DNA from: Gordonia sp. PP30
GTDB taxonomy: Bacteria; Actinomycetota; Actinomycetes; Mycobacteriales; Mycobacteriaceae
NCBI RefSeq assembly: GCF_023100845.1
Contig: NZ_CP095864.1
Coordinates: forward strand, 3,906,001 to 3,970,000
Direction: 5' to 3'
Length of the DNA: 64,000 bases
Position 1 is the stretch's first letter; each line of letters starts with the position of its first letter. The position numbers and the translations under genes were made by a program. The notes beneath the pieces are model-generated. The model saw only the letters and a list, made by a program, of their open reading frames with translations, was not told the origin of the DNA and ran no database searches. This document shows, piece after piece, positions 8,729 to 17,236 of the stretch.

Positions 8729-8935
8729 ATGACCATCGCCGAGAATCCCACCCAGATCACCCCGACCCTGGCACGCCAGCACAATCTGACGCCGGGTCAG
8801 GTCGCCGAGATGTTCAACGTGAATCCCAAGACCGTCGCCCGCTGGGCCAGCACCGGTGTGCTGCCCTCGATCCGGACGCCCGGCGGACATCGCCGCTTCC
8901 GCGAGGCCGACGTGGTGGCGCTGCTCAACCGCTGA
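8729..8935 (+). CDS. bldC: BldC-like MerR-type DNA-binding protein
   Basis: 68 residues from ATG 8729 with GGAGG seven bases upstream. An in-frame ATG at 8717 overlaps that ribosome site and is not used. It is a single winged helix-turn-helix domain: LTPGQVAEMFNVNPKTVARW, then LPSIRTPGGHRRFREADV, nearly the whole of Streptomyces BldC, a developmental regulator that binds direct repeats as head-to-tail oligomers. There is no effector domain. The gene stands alone on the plus strand, divergent from the DUF4229 gene. Confidence 0.9.
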   Translation: MTIAENPTQITPTLARQHNLTPGQVAEMFNVNPKTVARWASTGVLPSIRTPGGHRRFREADVVALLNR

Positions 8936-8974
8936 GCCGACCGTCCCCGCCGCCGCGACGGGTACCGTGGAGGA

Positions 8975-9118
8975 ATGCCTCTCGTGTACGTCCTCATCGT
9001 GGTGATCGCGGTGGCTTTCGTCGTCTGGCGGATCGCGCGGTCGCCCAAGGCCCCGACTCCGCGGCGCGATGCACCGCGCGGCCCGGACGACGATCCCGAG
9101 TTCCTGCGCAAGCTGTGA
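8975..9118 (+). CDS. small single-pass membrane protein
   Basis: 47 codons from ATG 8975 to TGA at 9116-9118. The product has one N-terminal hydrophobic helix (VYVLIVVIAVAFVVW) followed by a polar tail with Pro, Arg and Asp ending in PEFLRKL. GGAGG at 8969-8973 is too close to the ATG (one base between); the in-frame GTG at 8984 has better spacing and may be the true start (44 residues). The gene follows bldC by 39 bp and precedes a strong terminator, so the two probably share a transcript. No family is recognised with confidence. Confidence 0.6.
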   Translation: MPLVYVLIVVIAVAFVVWRIARSPKAPTPRRDAPRGPDDDPEFLRKL

Positions 9119-9123
9119 TCGCG

Positions 9124-9167
9124 ACGTGAAAGGGCGCCCACGGAGATCCGTGGGCGCCCTTTCACGT
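9124..9167. terminator. strong bidirectional terminator
   Basis: Perfect 20-bp arms (9124-9143 and 9148-9167) around the tetraloop AGAT, containing GGGCGCCCACGG and CCGTGGGCGCCC, with AAA before and TTT inside the right arm. It separates the plus-strand bldC operon from the minus-strand dehydrogenase gene ending at 9284. Confidence 0.9.
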
Positions 9168-9283
9168 GGTCGTCTTGTCCCGACTGTGACGTAGCGTCCG
9201 CGGCCGGCGGACCCGGCCTGGGCTTCCGGGGCGATGGCGGCGCCGCCGCCGGGGTGACGTCACGGTCAGGACAGATCCGGGAT

Positions 9284-10144
9284 CTACTTGGCGTAGTCGT
9301 AGAAGCCGCGACCGGTCTTGCGGCCCAGGTAGCCGGCATCGACCATGCGGCGCAGCAGCACCGGCGGAGCGTAGTGCGGCTGGCCGAACTCGGCGAACAG
9401 CGACTCGGCGACCGCCAGGCAGATGTCGAGGCCGACGGTGTCGCACAGGCGCAGCGGGCCCATCGGGTGGCCGCAGCCGTTGACCATGCCCGCGTCGATG
9501 TCCTCGGCGCTGGCGAAGCCCGACTCGTACATGCGGATCGCGTTGGTCAGGTACGGGATCAGCAGCGCGTTGACGATGAAGCCGGCCTGGTCCTTGGACT
9601 CGATGGTGCGCTTGCCGAGGGTGTCCGTCGCGAACGCGGCCACCTTGTCGACCACGGCGCGGTCCACCTTGAGGGTGGTGACGATCTCGACGAGCGGCAT
9701 CACCGGCACCGGGTTGAAGAAGTGCATGCCGAGCACGCGCTCGGGGTGCTTGGTGGCGTTCGCCAGACGGATCACCGGGATCGACGACGTGTTGGTCGCC
9801 AGGATCGCGTCCTGGCGGATGATCTCGTCGAGCTTGTGGAAGTACTCCAGCTTCAGCGACTCGATCTCCGGCATCGCCTCGATCACCAGGTCGCTGTCGG
9901 CGAAGGTGTCGATCTCGGTGGTGACGGTGACGCGCGCGAGGGCGGCGTCGGCGTCTTCCTGACTCAGCTTGCCGGCCTTCACGCCGCGCGCCAGGCTCTT
10001 GGCGATCCGCTCCTGGGCGGCGTCGACGGCCTCCGCGCGCTCCAGGACGCGGACGGTCGATCCGGCCTTGGCCAGGACCTCGGCGATACCGGCACCCATG
10101 GTGCCGCCGCCGATCACTCCGACATTCTTCAATTCATTCTCCAT
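9284..10144 (-). CDS. fadB2: 3-hydroxybutyryl-CoA dehydrogenase
   Basis: 286 residues. The N-terminal Rossmann fold has the NAD(P)-binding motif GVIGGGTMGAGIAE at residues 8-21. The catalytic histidine lies in LGMHFFNPVPVMPLVEIV, and SKDQAGFIVNALLIPYL with the C-terminal GLGRKTGRGFYDY-like end (YLGRKTGRGFYDY) are hallmarks of the family. It interconverts acetoacetyl-CoA and 3-hydroxybutyryl-CoA in fatty-acid or PHB metabolism. It is monocistronic by context. Its upstream region is filled with tandem repeats (10181-10390) rather than an obvious promoter. Confidence 0.93.
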   Translation of the reverse strand: MENELKNVGVIGGGTMGAGIAEVLAKAGSTVRVLERAEAVDAAQERIAKSLARGVKAGKLSQEDADAALARVTVTTEIDTFADSDLVIEAMPEIESLKLEYFHKLDEIIRQDAILATNTSSIPVIRLANATKHPERVLGMHFFNPVPVMPLVEIVTTLKVDRAVVDKVAAFATDTLGKRTIESKDQAGFIVNALLIPYLTNAIRMYESGFASAEDIDAGMVNGCGHPMGPLRLCDTVGLDICLAVAESLFAEFGQPHYAPPVLLRRMVDAGYLGRKTGRGFYDYAK

Positions 10145-10180
10145 TTCGGTTGGATCATTTCGACTCGATCTCGCCTAGCG

Positions 10181-10390
10181 GCTCGATCGGCTCAATGAGC
10201 TACAGGGGTCTCGATCTTTGCTTCGCGGCCCGACCGGCTCAATGAGCTATGGGGGTCTCGATCTTTGCTTGGCGGCCCGACCGGCTCAACGAGCTATAGG
10301 GGTCTCGCCCCTTCGACCGCTCAGGGCCAGGCACGATCTCGCCTATTGTCTCGATCGGCTCGACGAGCTTTGGGGTCTCGCCCCTTCGCG
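10181..10390. repeat. tandem 47-bp repeats with GCTCAATGAGC core
   Basis: The core GGCTCAAYGAGCTA followed by GGGGTCTCG(ATCTTTGCTT) starts near 10189, 10236 and 10283, 47 bp apart, with a fourth diverged copy near 10357 (GGCTCGACGAGCTTTGGGG). Each unit holds the short palindrome GCTCA-A-TGAGC. The array fills most of the gap between ccsB and the upstream side of the dehydrogenase gene. Confidence 0.85.
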
Positions 10391-10399
10391 GGTTCGGTG

Positions 10400-11404
10400 T
10401 CAGCTGACTCCGGCATACGAGTGCAGGCCGGAGACCACCAGGTTGATCGCGAACAGGTTGAACAGCAGGGTCGCGAAGCCGGCGACGTTGATCCAGGCGG
10501 CGGCGGTGCGCCAGCCTGCGGTCGCCCGGGCGTGCAGGTAGGCGGCGTAGACGATCCACGCGATGAAGCTCACGACCTCCTTCGGGTCCCAGCCCCAGAA
10601 CCGGCCCCAGGCCGACTCGGCCCAGATCGCTCCGAACACGACGCCCAGGCCGAACAGCGGGAACGCGACGACGACGCACTTGTAGGCGACGCGGTCCATC
10701 GCGGCGGCCGGGGGCAGGAAGTCGGTCCGCTCGGGCCAGCGCTCGCGCGCCAGGAACAACAGGCTCAGGACACCGGACACCAGCAGAATGCCGGACGAGA
10801 TCGAGATCACCGAGACGTGGATCGCCAGCCAGTACGACTTGAGCGACGGCACCACCGGTGCCGCCTGGGCGTACAGCCATTTACCCGCAATGAACATCAT
10901 CAGGCTGACGGGCACCAGCACCACGCCCATCAGCGGCCGGTACTCGGCCTTACGCAGGGCGACCAGTCCACCGACGACGACGGCGGCGCATGTCAGCGAG
11001 ATGAACTCGAACATGTTGCCCCACGGCATGCGTTCGGTCGCCAGGCCGCGCAACACGATCGACGCGATCTGCGCGGCGATACCGACGAAGACCACCGGGT
11101 ACGCGGCGGCGCTGAGCACCGCGGCGCGGGGGCGACGGAGCTTGCGTTCCGGCCCGGCGATCCGGCCCGGGGTGCGGTCCCCGGCGATGGGCACCGAACC
11201 GGCCGTGGAACCGGCGGCGGCACCGACGAGTTCCCGGTCGGCCACCGCCACCTCGGCGAACGCCTTCTTATTGGTGCTCTGCATGCCCAGCGCGATCAGG
11301 AACATCAGCATCGCGAGGATGTAGACGCCCAGTGCGGTCCCGTACAGCAGATCCGAGTAGCGGCCCAGCGTCTCGTTGACGTAGGCGGCCATGTCCGTGT
11401 TCAC
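10400..11404 (-). CDS. ccsB: cytochrome c biogenesis protein CcsB/CcsA (heme handling)
   Basis: 334 residues from GTG 11404. Multi-spanning membrane protein with the tryptophan-rich WAESAWGRFWGWDPKEV motif near residue 250, the heme-presenting WWD-like segment of System II cytochrome c synthetases. Conserved His residues in membrane segments flank it. Together with ResB it carries heme across the membrane and attaches it to apocytochrome c. It is the last gene of the resA-ccdA-resB-ccsB operon and follows resB after 38 bp. The corresponding M. tuberculosis gene is usually called ccsA. Confidence 0.93.
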   Translation of the reverse strand: MNTDMAAYVNETLGRYSDLLYGTALGVYILAMLMFLIALGMQSTNKKAFAEVAVADRELVGAAAGSTAGSVPIAGDRTPGRIAGPERKLRRPRAAVLSAAAYPVVFVGIAAQIASIVLRGLATERMPWGNMFEFISLTCAAVVVGGLVALRKAEYRPLMGVVLVPVSLMMFIAGKWLYAQAAPVVPSLKSYWLAIHVSVISISSGILLVSGVLSLLFLARERWPERTDFLPPAAAMDRVAYKCVVVAFPLFGLGVVFGAIWAESAWGRFWGWDPKEVVSFIAWIVYAAYLHARATAGWRTAAAWINVAGFATLLFNLFAINLVVSGLHSYAGVS

Positions 11405-11442
11405 GTGCCCGACTCCTCAGTTCTCCACTCGTGCCTCAAGAC

Positions 11443-13131
11443 TCACAACTTGCCGACGGCGGCACGGCCGCCCTCGACCAGCAGCCCGCGGGCCTGTTCC
11501 TCGAAGCCCTCGCCCCAGCCGGCCTGATCGGTCCGGGCCAGCCCGGCCACCTCTACTACAGTACGTCGCTGATCGCCCTGCGCTCCATCGTCGTCGACGG
11601 TTCCGGGAGCAATCGGGACAAGCCGGACCCAGATCCGGCGACGCCGGATCACCAGCGAGACCACCAGCCCGACCAGCATGACGATCGCCGAGACCAGCAC
11701 CCAGTCCTGGCCGGGGTCGTAGCTGACCTGCATGGAAACCCAGCGCTTGTAGCCGTCGAAGGTGACGACGGTGTCGCCGGAGGGACCCGGGATGGTGGTG
11801 GACTGTCCGACGGTCAGGTTGACCGAGGCCTTGCGGACCAGCCGGCCCTGGTCGATCAGGTCGCGGTCGAGAGTGTAGACGCTCTGCGCGCGGCCGGTGT
11901 CGAGTCCGGCGTCGCCCTCGTAGACGCGGATGGCGACGGCCGGGTCGTGCACGATCGCCGACTGCGACATCAGCAGCGTCGAGTGGTAGACGGGGTCCGG
12001 GGCGAACAGGCCGTCGATCGCGATCTGGTGCTTGCGGCGGGTGTCCTCATCCGGATACATCCCGGCCGGGGTGTCGAAGCGCATCGCCCCCTCCGACAGC
12101 ATGGTCTGGGTGGACTGCGGCAGGTAGGGGGCGGTCTGGGTGCGCTTCTCCCCGTTCGGGAAGGTCACCGTGAAGGTGGGGGCGAAGCCGTTGCCGAGCA
12201 CGTAGATGCGCTCGCCGTCCATCCGCAGCGGATGGTTCACCTTGATGGTGGTGCGCTTCCAGGTGTCCTCCGGCGCGTTGACGTCGGTCGTGTACGACAC
12301 CTTGGAGGTGTACATGTCCGGCTGGCCGTTGGGCAGGAAGGTGGCCTCGAAGTCGTCGACCTTGATGCAGAAGCCGCCCATGCCGGTGCCGTCGACCATG
12401 GCGCCGGAGCGGAACGAGTCGTACACGGCGGTGGAGGTGTTGCAGAGGACCTGGTCGTCGCCGGCGACGAGCGTGCGGGTGCCCTCGTAGCCCCACAGCT
12501 TGCCGAGGGCGATCGACACCAGCATGGCGACCAGCGCGATGTGGAACACCAGGTTCCCGGCCTCGCGCAGGTAGCCCTTCTCCGCGGATATCTCGACGGC
12601 GCCGTCCGGGTACTGCTTGTTCGGCTCGATGGTCCGGGTTCTCTTGCGCCAGCCGCGCAGGTTGGTGCCGATCCGGTCGGCCAGCTCGTCGGGGGTGCCG
12701 TCGACGGTCTCGGTGATGTGCCGCGGGAGCCGCTTGAGATTGCGTGGCGCGGGCACAGGCTGGGCGCGGAGTTGCTGGTAGAACTCCCAGATCCGCGGCG
12801 TGATGCAGCCGACGAGGGAGATGAACAGCAGCAGGTAGATGGCGGTGAACCAGGGCGACGAGAAGACGTGGAACAGGCCGGCGCGGTCCATCCAGACCCC
12901 GAAGGTGCCCTTGGCGGCGATGTAGCGCTCGGTCTTGGCCTCGTTCAGCTCGCGCTGCGGGAGCAGCGCGCCGGGAACCGCGGCGAGCGCGAGCAGGAAG
13001 AGCAGCGCCAGCGCGGTGCGCATCGAGGTCAGCTCGCGCCACGCCTTGCGCAGCGGGCGGATCACCCAGCGCACGACGGGATTCGGGCGGGCCGGGCCGG
13101 GGCGCGGCGGGGCCGGAAGAGTGGCGGTCAT
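11443..13131 (-). CDS. resB: cytochrome c biogenesis protein ResB
   Basis: 562 residues from ATG 13131; the open frame upstream of this lies inside ccdA. Transmembrane segments near residues 38-55, 90-115 and 180-200, a large extracytoplasmic domain, and a last helix near residue 500 (DWVLVSAIVMLVGLVVSLVI) fit ResB/Ccs1. It is the partner of CcsB in the heme lyase complex. It overlaps ccdA by four bases (ATGA), typical of translational coupling. Confidence 0.93.
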   Translation of the reverse strand: MTATLPAPPRPGPARPNPVVRWVIRPLRKAWRELTSMRTALALLFLLALAAVPGALLPQRELNEAKTERYIAAKGTFGVWMDRAGLFHVFSSPWFTAIYLLLFISLVGCITPRIWEFYQQLRAQPVPAPRNLKRLPRHITETVDGTPDELADRIGTNLRGWRKRTRTIEPNKQYPDGAVEISAEKGYLREAGNLVFHIALVAMLVSIALGKLWGYEGTRTLVAGDDQVLCNTSTAVYDSFRSGAMVDGTGMGGFCIKVDDFEATFLPNGQPDMYTSKVSYTTDVNAPEDTWKRTTIKVNHPLRMDGERIYVLGNGFAPTFTVTFPNGEKRTQTAPYLPQSTQTMLSEGAMRFDTPAGMYPDEDTRRKHQIAIDGLFAPDPVYHSTLLMSQSAIVHDPAVAIRVYEGDAGLDTGRAQSVYTLDRDLIDQGRLVRKASVNLTVGQSTTIPGPSGDTVVTFDGYKRWVSMQVSYDPGQDWVLVSAIVMLVGLVVSLVIRRRRIWVRLVPIAPGTVDDDGAQGDQRRTVVEVAGLARTDQAGWGEGFEEQARGLLVEGGRAAVGKL

Positions 13132-13931
13132 ATCGGCAGCTCCATGTCGAAGACGAGTCGCATCCGGATCCAGTCGATGATGTCGTTCCACCAGCCGAAC
13201 AACAGCAGCACCCCGACGACGATCATCAGGGCGCCGCCGACCAGCTGGATGACGCGGGCGTTGCGGCGCAGGAAGCCCAGGCTGCGGACCGCCCACGCCG
13301 ACGAGAACGCCAGGATAAGGAAGGGCAGGCCGAGGCCGAAGCAGTAGCCCGCCACCAGCAGGGTGCCGCGGAACACCGTCATGCCCTCGGTGCCCTGCGC
13401 GGTCAGCAGCACCGCGCTGAGGGTCGCGCTGCTGCAGGGGATCCAGCCGATCGCGAAGACGGCGCCGAGCAGCGGCGCGCCGATCCAGTTGGACATCTGC
13501 ATGATCGGCAGCTGCCGGTCCCGCATCGGGATGGCACCGAGGAAGATCAGGCCCATCAGGATGACGACGACGCCGCCGATCCGCTGCAACAGCAGCAGGC
13601 GGTCCTCGTTGTACAGGGCGCCGGTGAGCCCGAAGAAGGCCACCGTCATCAGCACGTAGACCACGGTGAACCCGAACACGAACAGCAGCGCCGCGCCGAG
13701 CACCCGCATCCGGCCCTTCTTGGGGGCCTCCCCCGGCACCACGGCCGGCGCCTCGGCGCCGACGAGTCCGGCCAGGTACGACAGGTAACCGGGCACCAGC
13801 GGCACCACGCACGGCGACGCGAACGACACCAGGCCGACGAGCACGCACACCCCCAGCGCGAGCAGCAGCGGCCCGGAGGACGCGGTGTTCGCGAAGGTGT
13901 CGGCGACGCTCGCCAGCGGGATCGACGTCAT
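13128..13931 (-). CDS. ccdA: thiol-disulfide transporter CcdA
   Basis: 267 residues with six or seven transmembrane helices. Two Cys-containing motifs, FASPCVVPLVPGY in the first helix and GWIPCSSATL in the fourth, are the redox pair of CcdA. It passes electrons from cytoplasmic thioredoxin to the exported thioredoxin-like ResA, keeping apocytochrome c haem-binding cysteines reduced. It overlaps both neighbours by four bases. Confidence 0.95.
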   Translation of the reverse strand: MTSIPLASVADTFANTASSGPLLLALGVCVLVGLVSFASPCVVPLVPGYLSYLAGLVGAEAPAVVPGEAPKKGRMRVLGAALLFVFGFTVVYVLMTVAFFGLTGALYNEDRLLLLQRIGGVVVILMGLIFLGAIPMRDRQLPIMQMSNWIGAPLLGAVFAIGWIPCSSATLSAVLLTAQGTEGMTVFRGTLLVAGYCFGLGLPFLILAFSSAWAVRSLGFLRRNARVIQLVGGALMIVVGVLLLFGWWNDIIDWIRMRLVFDMELPI

Positions 13932-14542
13932 TGCGCGGGCTGCTCCTCGGCGAGCACGCGGTCGATCGCGTCGCGCAGCTCGTCCGGGCCGACCGACTTC
14001 AGATAGACGACGGCCGGGCGCAACCGCCGATCCAGGACCACGGTGGTGGGGACGGCGCCGACCGGGACGCGCAGGGCCGCGAGGCTCCGCCCCCCGTAGT
14101 CGTAGATCGAGGGGTAGGTGAGGCCGCGGTCGCGGACGAAGTCCTGCGCGGAGCCCTTGTCGTCACGGAAGTTGATGCCCACGAACTGCACACCCTTGGC
14201 CTGCGTCTGGGTGAACACCTGCTCCAGGTCGGTCGCCTCCTTGCGGCACGGCGGGCACCAGGACGCCCACACGTTGACCACCACGACCTTGCCCCGGTAC
14301 GAGTCGAGGTCGATCGTCTGCCCGGTCAGCAGGTCGGGGCCGGAGACGTTGCCGATCGGCTTGCGATCCTTCGCGGCATAGGTGATCACCGTCTTACCGC
14401 CGGGGGCGACGATCTGGTTGCCCTGCCCCTGCACCACGGCGTCGTCGCCGGTGCTGCAGCCGCTGATCACCAGCGCGCCGCAGATCAGCGCCGTGAGCGC
14501 GACCAGGATGCGGCGCCCGGCAGCGGGATGCACGCCGTTCAC
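13928..14542 (-). CDS. resA: thioredoxin-like lipoprotein ResA
   Basis: 204 residues from GTG 14542, chosen because GTGA overlaps the stop of the upstream phosphatase gene by four bases; GTG 14533 is an alternative. A lipoprotein signal (ALICGALVISGC, lipobox ISGC) precedes an AhpC/TlpA thioredoxin fold with the CxxC motif in WASWCPPCRKEA. It reduces apocytochrome c outside the membrane with electrons from CcdA. The cis-Pro segment VGAVPTTVV is present. Second-last enzyme of the operon before resB and ccsB. Confidence 0.92.
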   Translation of the reverse strand: MNGVHPAAGRRILVALTALICGALVISGCSTGDDAVVQGQGNQIVAPGGKTVITYAAKDRKPIGNVSGPDLLTGQTIDLDSYRGKVVVVNVWASWCPPCRKEATDLEQVFTQTQAKGVQFVGINFRDDKGSAQDFVRDRGLTYPSIYDYGGRSLAALRVPVGAVPTTVVLDRRLRPAVVYLKSVGPDELRDAIDRVLAEEQPAQ

Positions 14543-15165
14543 GCGCCGGTGATCCGGGGATCGGAGGCGCCGGCCGGCTCGGTGTAGACGATGTCGACGA
14601 GCTCGTCGCCGTCGTAGATGAGGCTGGTCAGCGAGGCGAGCGAGCACTGCCGGACGCGGGGGTCGTGCCACAGACGACGGCCCTCGAGGAAGCGGCGCAG
14701 GGTGTAGACCGGCAGCTGGTGGCTGACACAGACCACCTCGTGGCCGGCGCCGGCCTCTCGCGCGACGTTGGCGGCCGACAGCATGCGATGCGCGATTTGG
14801 ATGTACGGCTCGCCCCACGACGGGGTGAACGGGTCGCGCAGCTTGGCCCAGTGCCGCGGCTTGCCGAGCGCGCCGTCGCCGACCGAGACCCGCAGGCCCT
14901 CGAACTGGTTGTCGGCCTCGATGAGGTCGTCGTTGGTGCGGATCGTCAGGCCGTGGCTCGACGCGATCGGGGTGGCCGTCTCCTGGGCGCGCTGCAGCGG
15001 CGACGCGAAGACGGCGGCGATGTCGTGGTCGGCGAGGGTGTCGGCGACCACCTGCGCCTGCGCGCGGCCGTTGTCGGCGAGCCGGAAGCCCGGCAGCCGG
15101 CCGTACAGGATCCCGTCGGGGTTGTAGACCTCGCCGTGGCGCATCATGTGGACGATCGTCTTCAT
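14539..15165 (-). CDS. histidine phosphatase family protein
   Basis: 208 residues from ATG 15165, preceded by AAGGAG. The RHG motif in MMRHGEVYNP near residue 8 and the later EADNQFEG and VCVSHQLP (second catalytic His) define a histidine-phosphatase (phosphoglycerate mutase-like) fold. It matches by position the M. tuberculosis gene between hemL and resA (Rv0525). The substrate is unknown. It sits 28 bp behind hemL and overlaps resA, linking the heme and cytochrome c genes in one transcription unit. Confidence 0.88.
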   Translation of the reverse strand: MKTIVHMMRHGEVYNPDGILYGRLPGFRLADNGRAQAQVVADTLADHDIAAVFASPLQRAQETATPIASSHGLTIRTNDDLIEADNQFEGLRVSVGDGALGKPRHWAKLRDPFTPSWGEPYIQIAHRMLSAANVAREAGAGHEVVCVSHQLPVYTLRRFLEGRRLWHDPRVRQCSLASLTSLIYDGDELVDIVYTEPAGASDPRITGA

Positions 15166-15193
15166 TTCGCTCCTTGTCGAGCCACTGGGCAGG

Positions 15194-16564
15194 TCATGAG
15201 GCCGCCGGTGGGACGGCGGCGGCAGCCGCTGCCGCGGCGGCCGGAAGGGCATCGGCGATGCGCGCGAAGGCGTCGTCGTCGAGTGCCGCGGATACGAACC
15301 ACGCCTCGAAGGCGCTCGGCGGCGGGTACACGCCCCCGGCCAGCAGGGCGTGGAAGAAGGGCGCGAAGCGCCAGGTCTGGGTGGCCTTCACCGACGCATA
15401 GTCGGCGATCTGGCCACCGCCCCCTGAGCCTGTCGAAGGGAACGACGCGTCGTCGAGGAAGAACACGCTGAACAGGTTGCCCGCGGCCTGCACGCGATGG
15501 GCCACGCCTGCCTTGGTCAGTTCCTCGCCCAGCAGCGCTTGCAGACGCAGCGAGTTGGCGTCGAGCGCGGCGTAGACCTCGGCGGTCGCGTGCTCGAGCG
15601 TGGCGAGGCCGGCGGCGACGGCCACCGGGTTCCCGGAGAGGGTGCCCGCCTGATAGACGGGACCGACCGGGGCGAGGTGATTCATGACGTCGGCGCGGCC
15701 GCCGAAGGCCGCGGCGGGCAGGCCGCCGCTCATCACCTTGCCGAAGGTGTAGAGGTCACCGGCCACGCCGTCGAGCCCGAAGTAGCCGGACGGGCTGACC
15801 CGGAACCCGGTCATCACCTCGTCCATGATCAGCAGTGCACCGTGACGGCGGGTGAGCTCGCGCAGGCCGGCGTTGAAGCCGGGCAGCGGGGCGACGGCGC
15901 CCATGTTTCCCGCGGCGGCCTCGGTGATCACCGCGGCGATGTCGTCGCCGTGCAGCTCGAAGGCCTGCGCCACCGCGTCGAGGTCGTTGTACGGCAGGAC
16001 GAGCGTGTCGTGCGCGGAGGCCCCGGTGACACCCGGCGAGGTCGGCAGGCCCAGGGTGGCGACACCCGAGCCGGCGTCGGCCAGCAGAGCGTCGACGTGG
16101 CCGTGGTAGCAGCCGGCGAACTTGATGATCTTGCTGCGGCCGGTGAAGCCGCGGGCGAGTCGTACCGCGGACATGGTGGCCTCGGTGCCCGAGTTGACCA
16201 GCCGGACGCGCTCGACTGGGTCGACGCGCCCGATGATCGCCTCGGCCAGGGCGATCTCCGCCTCGGTCGGGGCGCCGAAGCTGAGTCCGCTCGTCGCCGC
16301 CGTGCGCACCGCCTCCACGACCGCCGGGTGGGCGTGGCCGAGGATCATCGGCCCCCACGAGCACACCAGATCGACGTACCGATTGTCGTCGACGTCGGTC
16401 AGCGTGTATCCGGACGCGGACTTGATGAAGCGGGGTGTTCCGCCCACCGCGGAGAACGCGCGGACCGGCGAGTTCACCCCGCCCGGGATGGCGTCGCTCG
16501 CCCGGGCGAAGAGCCCGGCACTGGCGACGGTGGCCTGCTCGGGGAGGGCAGAAGGACGGACCAT
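15194..16564 (-). CDS. hemL: glutamate-1-semialdehyde 2,1-aminomutase
   Basis: 456 residues from ATG 16564. PLP-dependent class III aminotransferase that converts glutamate-1-semialdehyde to 5-aminolevulinate in the C5 heme pathway, acting after Hem[13 protein letters not shown] and the PLP lysine in [15 protein letters not shown] are present. Odd: the segment [10 protein letters not shown] near residue 381 is encoded by an 18-20 bp dispersed repeat (15421-15440) and is not expected in the family. The C-terminus is an unusually long run of alanines. The gene heads the hemL, phosphatase, resA, ccdA, resB, ccsB cluster. Confidence 0.95.
   Translation of the reverse strand: MVRPSALPEQATVASAGLFARASDAIPGGVNSPVRAFSAVGGTPRFIKSASGYTLTDVDDNRYVDLVCSWGPMILGHAHPAVVEAVRTAATSGLSFGAPTEAEIALAEAIIGRVDPVERVRLVNSGTEATMSAVRLARGFTGRSKIIKFAGCYHGHVDALLADAGSGVATLGLPTSPGVTGASAHDTLVLPYNDLDAVAQAFELHGDDIAAVITEAAAGNMGAVAPLPGFNAGLRELTRRHGALLIMDEVMTGFRVSPSGYFGLDGVAGDLYTFGKVMSGGLPAAAFGGRADVMNHLAPVGPVYQAGTLSGNPVAVAAGLATLEHATAEVYAALDANSLRLQALLGEELTKAGVAHRVQAAGNLFSVFFLDDASFPSTGSGGGGQIADYASVKATQTWRFAPFFHALLAGGVYPPPSAFEAWFVSAALDDDAFARIADALPAAAAAAAAAVPPAAS
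15421..15440 (-). repeat. CCTGAGCCTGTCGAAGGG repeat inside hemL
   Basis: The 18-mer CCTGAGCCTGTCGAAGGG, a short dispersed element known to recur in many high-GC actinobacterial genomes, occurs inside hemL in frame and is read as part of FPSTGSGG. It lies where the protein should have a short surface loop before the [11 protein letters not shown] region. Confidence 0.7.
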
Positions 16565-16681
16565 GACCTCCAGTGTTCCAAATGTGCGCGCGGGCTCCCA
16601 ATCGCGCGCGACCGGAAGGCCAGCTCCGGGCGTTTTCGGGGGATGCATCTCACTGCGGAAGCCCCGGATCGCCGGCGCCCG

Positions 16682-17236
16682 TCACTCGTCGCGGACCCGC
16701 TCGGCGATCCTGTCGAACCACAGTTCTTGCGCACCGAATACCGAGACGTCGCCGCCGTAGAACCTCCGGACCGTCTGCTCGATCTGGTGCTCGTCGGAAA
16801 TCCCGAGGAGGCGGCAGAGTTCGGCGGCGTCCCGAAGGTCGCCGTCGGAGTGCCGCGTCGACATCGCCTTCATCGCGAGGACATACTCCGCGGAGGCGAT
16901 CTCGAAGGTGAGTGCCGGGCCGATCACCCGGGTGATCGGGTCTGGATCGGCGCGATCAGGCATGTGTATCTGCGTGACACCGTCGGATAGCCAGTGTTTC
17001 GGGAGGCCGCGCTCGGCGGCGACCGCATCCGCCGCCGCCAGTAGATCGTCGCGCGGGCGCAGAACACCGTCGATGTCGCCGGTCGATCGCGATGCGTTGT
17101 AGGCCAGCGCCATGGCGGCACCGCCGACGATGAAGATGATCCCCGCCAGACCGCGCCGACGCAGTTCCTCCTCCAGCGCACCGAGGAGTTCGTCGATCTG
17201 GTCCGCGGTGAATTCGATCTCGGGCACCTCGATCAC
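16682..17236 (-). CDS. nucleotidyltransferase-fold protein, possible toxin
   Basis: 184 residues from GTG 17236. Residues about 35-57 hold GGAAMALAYNASRSTGDID, the GG(x)A...R.T.DID signature of small nucleotidyltransferases of the DUF6036/AbiEii class. The C-terminal helical part (STRHSDGDLRDAAELCRLLG) also fits that class (DxxDa helix). It overlaps the upstream gene by four bases (GTGA). Members of this superfamily act as toxins in AbiE/MenA-type systems, but many are uncharacterised. The gene is followed by hemL without an obvious terminator. Confidence 0.75.
   Translation of the reverse strand: MIEVPEIEFTADQIDELLGALEEELRRRGLAGIIFIVGGAAMALAYNASRSTGDIDGVLRPRDDLLAAADAVAAERGLPKHWLSDGVTQIHMPDRADPDPITRVIGPALTFEIASAEYVLAMKAMSTRHSDGDLRDAAELCRLLGISDEHQIEQTVRRFYGGDVSVFGAQELWFDRIAERVRDE

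Noticed and set aside
9124-9167. Palindromic mobile repeat
   Set aside because: Single copy in the window, placed exactly between convergent transcription units; a terminator explains it.
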